Source: an uncultured Intrasporangium sp.
Lineage (GTDB): Bacteria; Actinomycetota; Actinomycetes; Actinomycetales; Dermatophilaceae
DNA: 5,394 bases
Direction of reading: 5' to 3'
Assembly (NCBI GenBank): GCA_937873285.1
Contig: CALMNV010000038.1
Span: 1-5,394, forward strand
The notes beneath the pieces are model-generated. The model was not told where the DNA came from and did not search any database. It saw only the letters and a list, made by a program, of their open reading frames with translations. This document shows, piece after piece, positions 1-5,394 of the stretch (positions are counted from its first letter, which is position 1; each line of letters starts with the position of its first letter). Made by a program: the position numbers and the translations under genes.

Positions 1-731
1 TCCGACCCGGCGAGGAACACCTGTCCGACCTGCGACAGACTCACCCACCCGGACCGCCCGAAGAGATCCCGCACGTCGGCGATCGACGGCGCCGGGGCCC
101 GGGTCGTCCAGACGCGCGTGAACCGGCTCCGGAGCCTCCAGGCACATCCCGCCGCGGACACGCCCTGCGTGGCCACCCATCCGAGCGCCAGCGCCATGAG
201 GCTTCCGCCCGCGAGGACGAGCGCCACGGTGGTCGCCGTGCCCGCGACGTAGGCCGCGAGCTGGACCTTCCCGAGGTAGGGCAGGTCCTGCATGCCCTGG
301 AGCGTCGCGTGATAGAGCCGGAGGGGGAAGGCGGCCAGGAACGCCAGCAGGATGACCGCGAGCGGCGACCGCAGCTCGGGCCAGCGTTCGGTCACGAGCC
401 ACCACGCCAGCGCCGACACGAGCGCCGCCGGCACGAGCTGCCAGCGGACGACGCTGCGGAACCTCGAGAACGTCGCCCCCACGTCGTCGGCGCCGTCGCG
501 GATCATGCGTCCCGTCGCGTACGCCGTCTCGCGCGGCGCCAGCGCGACGACACCCAGGTCGAGGAGCGCCAGGTACCCGAGCATCTGCGTGGTGATCAGC
601 CAGAGCCCGTACTCGCGCGTGCCGATCCGCGCGAGCAGGAACGGCGTGAGCCAGAGGCCGACGACCGTCGCCAGCCCGAGCGACACGTAGCCGAAGCCGA
701 TCCCGCCGAGAAAGCGGTGCGTCCGTGACAT
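1..731 (-). CDS. Polysaccharide/oligosaccharide flippase, N-terminal part (runs off left edge)
   Basis: The minus strand is open from ATG (729-731) to the window edge, giving 243 codons and no stop. The product is strongly hydrophobic. Likely membrane spans are at residues about 11-34, 43-63, 96-114, 122-142, 156-175 and 178-197, with another starting near 228. The N-terminus (GFGYVSLGLATVVGLWLTPF, then LLARIGTREYGLWL and LALLDLGV) matches the usual opening of Wzx/MVF-type flippases, which move lipid-linked sugar units across the inner membrane for surface polysaccharide or lipid glycan assembly. Family members usually have 12-14 spans and 400-500 residues, so about half is present. The start overlaps an upstream stop by one base (TGATG), which suggests translational coupling; no clear Shine-Dalgarno is seen. 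By eye it uses more ACG and GGA codons than the UPF0182 gene, so it may come from a different genomic background. Family assignment is by pattern recognition only. Confidence 0.8.
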   Translation of the reverse strand, partial: MSRTHRFLGGIGFGYVSLGLATVVGLWLTPFLLARIGTREYGLWLITTQMLGYLALLDLGVVALAPRETAYATGRMIRDGADDVGATFSRFRSVVRWQLVPAALVSALAWWLVTERWPELRSPLAVILLAFLAAFPLRLYHATLQGMQDLPYLGKVQLAAYVAGTATTVALVLAGGSLMALALGWVATQGVSAAGCAWRLRSRFTRVWTTRAPAPSIADVRDLFGRSGWVSLSQVGQVFLAGS

Positions 732-769
732 CAGTTGCCGGTCGATCCCATCTCGCGGGCGATCACGGG
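731..769 (-). CDS. C-terminal tail of an unidentified upstream minus-strand gene, truncated
   Basis: On the minus strand a reading frame ends in TGA (731-733), sharing one base with the ATG of the flippase. The last residues before the stop read PVIAREMGSTGN. The TGATG arrangement is typical of co-transcribed neighbours in a polysaccharide operon, so a real gene probably ended here. Its upstream part is lost because the plus-strand ylbL homology begins at about 755-770. The tail is too short to identify a family. The left limit is arbitrary and the tail could also be chance open frame. Confidence 0.3.
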   Translation of the reverse strand, partial: PVIAREMGSTGN

Positions 770-1181
770 CACGGCCGGCCGGACGGCGCTGGGAGTGCTG
801 CTGGGGCTCGACCACGACTTCCCGGTCACCGTGACGGTCAGCGCCGGTGACGTCGGGGGCCCCTCGGCCGGGCTGATGTTCGCGCTCGGCATCTACGACA
901 AGCTCACCCCGGGGGCGCTGACCGGCAAGCACGACATCGCCGGCACGGGGACGATCGACGAGGCGGGCGCCGTCGGGCCCATCGGCGGCATCCAGCAGAA
1001 GCTGGTCGGGGCTCGGGAGAGCGGCGCCGACTCCTTCCTCGCCCCGGCCGGCAACTGCGGCCAGGTGAGGGGCCACGTCCCCGAGGGCCTGCAGGTCTAC
1101 AAGGTGACGAGCTTCGCTGACGCGCGCGCCGCAGTGCAGGGCATCGCGAGCGGCCGGACGGCCACGCTGGCCCGCTGCTGA
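735..1181 (+). pseudogene. ylbL: YlbL-family Lon-like (S16) serine protease, 5'-truncated: protease domain only
   Basis: The open frame is 148 residues from a TTG at 735 and matches the C-terminal S16 domain of YlbL-type proteases. The catalytic Ser is in GGPSAGLMFALGIYDKLTPG (Ser44 of this frame). The catalytic Lys is in GPIGGIQQKLVGARESGA (Lys89). The 45-residue spacing fits the Lon Ser-Lys dyad. Complete family members have about 350 residues: an N-terminal membrane segment, a PDZ domain, then this domain. Both N-terminal parts are missing. Recognisable homology starts near ITGTAGRTALGVLLG (about 762); the residues before it do not look like the family, and TTG 735 has no convincing ribosome site. 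The frame is open upstream only to a TGA at 726. The fragment would therefore lack membrane targeting and substrate recognition. It is either a truncated pseudogene or a gene cut by a sequence join at about 745-770. It runs convergently towards the PPA1358-family gene. Confidence 0.8.
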
Positions 1182-1216
1182 CCGGCGGCGCTCCGAGTCA
1201 GGCGGTCAGCGTGGCC
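1160..1216. terminator. Possible bidirectional terminator between convergent genes
   Basis: Two inverted repeats overlap the 16-base gap between the ylbL stop (1179-1181) and the PPA1358-family stop (1198-1200). One is GGCCACGCTG (1160-1169) with CAGCGTGGCC (1207-1216). The other is GCTGACCG (1177-1184) with CGGTCAGC (1203-1210). They share bases and could pair as alternatives. No T-tract follows on either strand, so a canonical intrinsic terminator is not shown. The position between convergent genes is the main reason for the call. GC-rich hairpins without T-tracts are often proposed as terminators in actinobacteria. Confidence 0.35.
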
Positions 1217-1728
1217 CGCAACGCCTCGACCAGCCCGGGCGCGAGGTCCCTGCCGACGGCGACCGCGTCGTCGGAGTCGTGGTCGCGCTGGCGCAGCAGG
1301 CACAGCGACGCACCGGAGCGCAGCACCGCGACGAGCAGGCGCACGTCCTTGCGCCCCGGGTGGGCGGCCAGCGCCTCGACGGCCTCGTCGGGGCGCACCG
1401 GCAGGTCGTGCTCGGCGTCGGGCGGCACGACGAGCCGCTCGATGGCGAAGGCGCAGCCGTCCACCGCCTCGGGCCACACGATGCGGCCGAGCAGGGTCTC
1501 GAGGGAGGCGGTCGCCGGCAGGCCCTCCTGCTCGATCGCCGACAGGGCCCCCTCGGCGAGGTCGGCCGGCCCGAGCTGCCGGCGCAGGTGCGGCTCCCGG
1601 GCGAGCAGGTCGGCCGTCCGCACGAGGGCGAAGAGCCGGGCCGGCTGGTCCCACCCAGCCGCAGCGACGTGGCGCTCCGTGTCGAGCGCGACGATGGCGA
1701 GCGGGTCGGTGACGGGCTGCACGTTCAC
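1198..1728 (-). CDS. PPA1358-family conserved actinobacterial protein of unknown function
   Basis: This is a complete 176-residue frame on the minus strand from GTG (1726-1728) to TGA (1198-1200). The opening (MNVQPVTDPLAIVALDTERH), the central AGWDQPARLFALVRTADLLA, the segment GRIVWPEAVDGCAFAIERLV and the charged ending RQRDHDSDDAVAVGRDLAPG are the pattern I associate with the PPA1358 family. That family is small, soluble, without known catalytic motifs, and commonly read divergently from a UPF0182 gene, as here. No signal peptide or membrane span is visible, so it is probably cytoplasmic. GATGAG lies just upstream of the GTG as a weak ribosome site; an in-frame GTG two codons later is an alternative start. 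The function is unknown. The shared divergent control region with UPF0182 suggests possible co-regulation, which is inference. Confidence 0.85.
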   Translation of the reverse strand: MNVQPVTDPLAIVALDTERHVAAAGWDQPARLFALVRTADLLAREPHLRRQLGPADLAEGALSAIEQEGLPATASLETLLGRIVWPEAVDGCAFAIERLVVPPDAEHDLPVRPDEAVEALAAHPGRKDVRLLVAVLRSGASLCLLRQRDHDSDDAVAVGRDLAPGLVEALRATLTA

Positions 1729-1739
1729 CGGCTCATCGT

Positions 1740-1796
1740 GCCGTATGCCGCCCGGCGCGGCCGTCGGCGCCCCGGGTTATCGTTGCGGCATACGGC
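1740..1796. promoter_or_regulatory. Perfect 12-bp inverted repeat in the divergent intergenic region (candidate operator)
   Basis: GCCGTATGCCGC (1740-1751) and its exact reverse complement GCGGCATACGGC (1785-1796) lie 33 bases apart, 45 bases centre to centre. They sit between the GTG starts of the PPA1358-family gene (1728) and the UPF0182 gene (1825). Each divergent gene therefore has GCGGCATACGGC reading towards it. The arrangement could be a paired operator for a dimeric regulator, or two copies of a genome-wide word placed by chance. The same 12-mer occurs inside the UPF0182 coding region at 4783-4794, which favours the second reading. Confidence 0.45.
1778..1793 (+). promoter_or_regulatory. 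Candidate -10 box and start region for UPF0182
   Basis: TATCGT (1778-1783) fits the actinobacterial TAnnnT -10 pattern, and seven bases downstream falls on A1790, inside GGCATAC. The resulting leader would be about 35 bases. No TTGACA-like -35 is seen at the usual distance; that stretch is pure GC. The match is weak alone. It gains some weight because the tRNA promoter further right has the same order: TAGCGT, three bases, GGCATAC. Confidence 0.35.
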
Positions 1797-1824
1797 CAGC
1801 ACCACCGACCAAGGGCGACCACAC

Positions 1825-4869
<3,045 letters not shown>

Positions 4870-4890
4870 CCGGCTCGCGCCCGCCTCGAT

Positions 4891-4919
4891 TTGGAGGGCG
4901 TCGCCGAATCCCGTAGCGT
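4891..4919 (+). promoter_or_regulatory. Promoter of the initiator tRNA gene
   Basis: TTGGAG (4891-4896) and TAGCGT (4914-4919) are separated by exactly 17 bases, matching a housekeeping sigma promoter with a TAnnnT -10. Transcription would begin near A4926, inside GGCATAC, seven bases before the tRNA. The promoter lies in the 63-base gap after the UPF0182 stop, so the tRNA has its own transcription. Confidence 0.65.
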
Positions 4920-4932
4920 AGGGGCATACCGA

Positions 4933-5006
4933 CGCGGGGTGGAGCAGCTCGGTAGCTCGCCGGGCTCATAACCCGGAGGTCGCAGGTTCAAATCCTGCCC
5001 CCGCTA
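4933..5006 (+). tRNA. Initiator tRNA-Met (CAT anticodon)
   Basis: The 74-base sequence folds as a full cloverleaf. The acceptor strands are CGCGGGG (4933-4939) and CCCCGCT (4999-5005), with discriminator A5006. The D arm is GAGC/GCTC. The anticodon stem is CCGGG (4960-4964) with CCCGG (4972-4976), the loop is CTCATAA, and anticodon CAT is at 4967-4969. The T arm is GCAGG-TTCAAAT-CCTGC. Two initiator marks are present: the first acceptor pair is a C-T(U) mismatch, and three G-C pairs close the anticodon stem. These allow formylation and direct P-site binding instead of elongation use. CCA is not encoded (CTC follows A5006), so it must be added after transcription, as is common in actinobacteria. 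The gene is intact although the DNA beyond it looks foreign. Confidence 0.96.
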
Positions 5007-5011
5007 CTCGT

Positions 5012-5051
5012 CAGGGCCGTGGATCCAGTGGATCCACGGCCCTGTTTGGTT
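5012..5051 (+). terminator. Intrinsic-type terminator hairpin after the tRNA
   Basis: CAGGGCCGTGGATCC (5012-5026) pairs perfectly with GGATCCACGGCCCTG (5030-5044), a 15-bp stem with a three-base loop (AGT). It is followed by TTTGGTT, a short T-rich stretch. It begins five bases after the tRNA and would end that transcript. Confidence 0.8.
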
Positions 5052-5102
5052 CGGTGATTTGATCGTGTGGGCAAGAAGTGTCCAAGTACTCGGCCTGATC
5101 GC

Positions 5103-5175
5103 GTGGCGGGAATGCCTCCCGCGCAATCTATGCCCGCCACTGCTCGACGTTGCTCGCTGCGACGGTCTGGCGGGA
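5103..5175. repeat. Cluster of four GGCGGGA-like boxes upstream of the excisionase-like gene
   Basis: The boxes are GGCGGGA (5105-5111), TCCCGC inverted (5117-5122), CCCGCC inverted (5133-5138) and GGCGGGA (5169-5175). GTGGCGGG (5103-5110) and CCCGCCAC (5133-5140) form an exact 8-bp inverted repeat, and TGGCGGGA is repeated directly at 5104-5111 and 5168-5175. The last box ends 13 bases before the ATG at 5189 and its GGGAG may be the ribosome site. Such clusters can be operator or recombinase/excisionase binding sites, but GC-rich words recur by chance here. Confidence 0.4.
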
Positions 5176-5188
5176 GCACCTGCTGGGC

Positions 5189-5394
5189 ATGGAGACCAAC
5201 GCGACCCTGAGTGGCCTGGAGCCGCTGATCGGCATCGAGGAGCTCGCCGAATATCTCGGCGTCCCTATCAAGACGCTCTACAAGTGGCGTCAGGAAGGCA
5301 CCGGCCCGTGTTCTGTGCGGGTCGGACGGCACGTCCGGTACTTCGTCAGCGACGTGCGCGTCGCCGAGGGCGAGATGTGGGCGAGCTTCGCCTG
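5189..5394 (+). CDS. AlpA/excisionase-like helix-turn-helix protein, N-terminal part (runs off right edge)
   Basis: From ATG 5189 the frame is open to the window end, giving 68 codons and no stop. After about 13 leading residues, the segment IGIEELAEYLGVPIKTLYKW (residues 14-33) is a MerR/excisionase-type helix-turn-helix (HTH_17-like). Its second helix is VPIKTLYKWRQEG, followed by the wing GPCSVRVGRHVRYFVSDVRVA. This is the usual layout of small excisionase or AlpA-like proteins that bind DNA at an element end or act as element regulators. GGGAG at 5172-5176 is a possible ribosome site, 12 bases upstream, which is rather far. Family members are often 60-90 residues, so little may be missing. 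It reads away from the tRNA, and an integrase gene would be expected next if this is a tyrosine-recombinase element. It could instead be a host regulator with the same fold. Confidence 0.75.
   Translation, partial: METNATLSGLEPLIGIEELAEYLGVPIKTLYKWRQEGTGPCSVRVGRHVRYFVSDVRVAEGEMWASFA

Larger units (their letters stand above)
5007..5394. mobile_element. Possible end of an element integrated at the initiator tRNA gene
   Basis: Directly after the tRNA and its hairpin the DNA changes character. Positions 5041-5100 have 31 G/C in 60 bases, far below the surrounding sequence. A cluster of repeated GGCGGGA-like boxes follows, then an excisionase-like gene. The 3' halves of tRNA genes are classic attachment sites for tyrosine-recombinase elements, which restore an intact tRNA. 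No integrase and no second copy of the tRNA 3' end is inside the window, so neither the element nor its attachment site is proven. The boundary could lie within the tRNA 3' half or at the hairpin. Confidence 0.45.

Noticed and set aside
309..728. Plus-strand frames of 139 and 112 codons (309-728, 352-690)
   Set aside because: Both are antisense to the flippase, whose hydrophobic pattern is clear; the products are Arg-rich or Ser-rich low-complexity sequence.
1279..1824. In-frame N-terminal extension of UPF0182
   Set aside because: It lies mainly opposite the PPA1358-family gene and has no family similarity. GTG 1825 has a ribosome-site-like AAGGGCG and a start position fitting the family.
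5012..5044. Hairpin considered as an attachment site or inverted repeat of an insertion sequence
   Set aside because: The stem is perfect with a three-base loop right after a tRNA and before a T-rich run, so a terminator is enough. No target duplication or transposase is present.
4988..5332. Minus-strand frame of 114 codons over the hairpin and HTH gene
   Set aside because: It ends inside the tRNA, crosses the terminator hairpin and is antisense to a recognisable helix-turn-helix domain.

Overview
The window is high-GC DNA. Its central part (about 760-5010) looks like an actinobacterial chromosome, probably Micrococcales. The basis is a UPF0182 membrane protein with a PPA1358-type protein read away from it, a YlbL-type Lon-like protease, an initiator tRNA without encoded CCA, and GTG starts with TAnnnT-type -10 boxes. 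No species can be named from sequence alone.

Layout. (1) Positions 1-731, minus strand: the N-terminal 243 residues of a polysaccharide/oligosaccharide flippase that runs off the left edge. Its start overlaps by one base the stop of another minus-strand gene, of which only a short tail remains. (2) About 735-1181, plus strand: the C-terminal S16 protease domain of a YlbL-family protein, without its N-terminal membrane and PDZ parts. Both genes facing the point around 745-770 are broken there, so this is a junction, either a real rearrangement or an assembly join. (3) 1198-1728, minus: a PPA1358-family protein, convergent with ylbL across a 16-base gap that lies in overlapping inverted repeats. 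(4) 1729-1824: divergent intergenic region with a perfect 12-bp inverted repeat. (5) 1825-4869, plus: a complete 1014-residue UPF0182 membrane protein. (6) 4891-5044: promoter, initiator tRNA-Met and a strong hairpin, a compact transcription unit. (7) 5045-5394: about 140 bases that begin with a low-GC stretch and carry repeated GGCGGGA-like boxes, then the start of an AlpA/excisionase-like helix-turn-helix gene that runs off the right edge. This resembles the end of an element integrated at the tRNA gene.

The genes do not form one pathway. The ylbL remnant, PPA1358 and UPF0182 look like core chromosomal genes of unknown or envelope-related role. The flippase belongs to a surface polysaccharide locus, and the right end looks like accessory DNA.

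The most unusual signal is a short word, GGCATAC. It occurs seven times on either strand between 1742 and 4929 and nowhere else in the window. Three copies are the exact 12-mer GCGGCATACGGC. In two places it sits exactly three bases after a TAnnnT-type -10 box.
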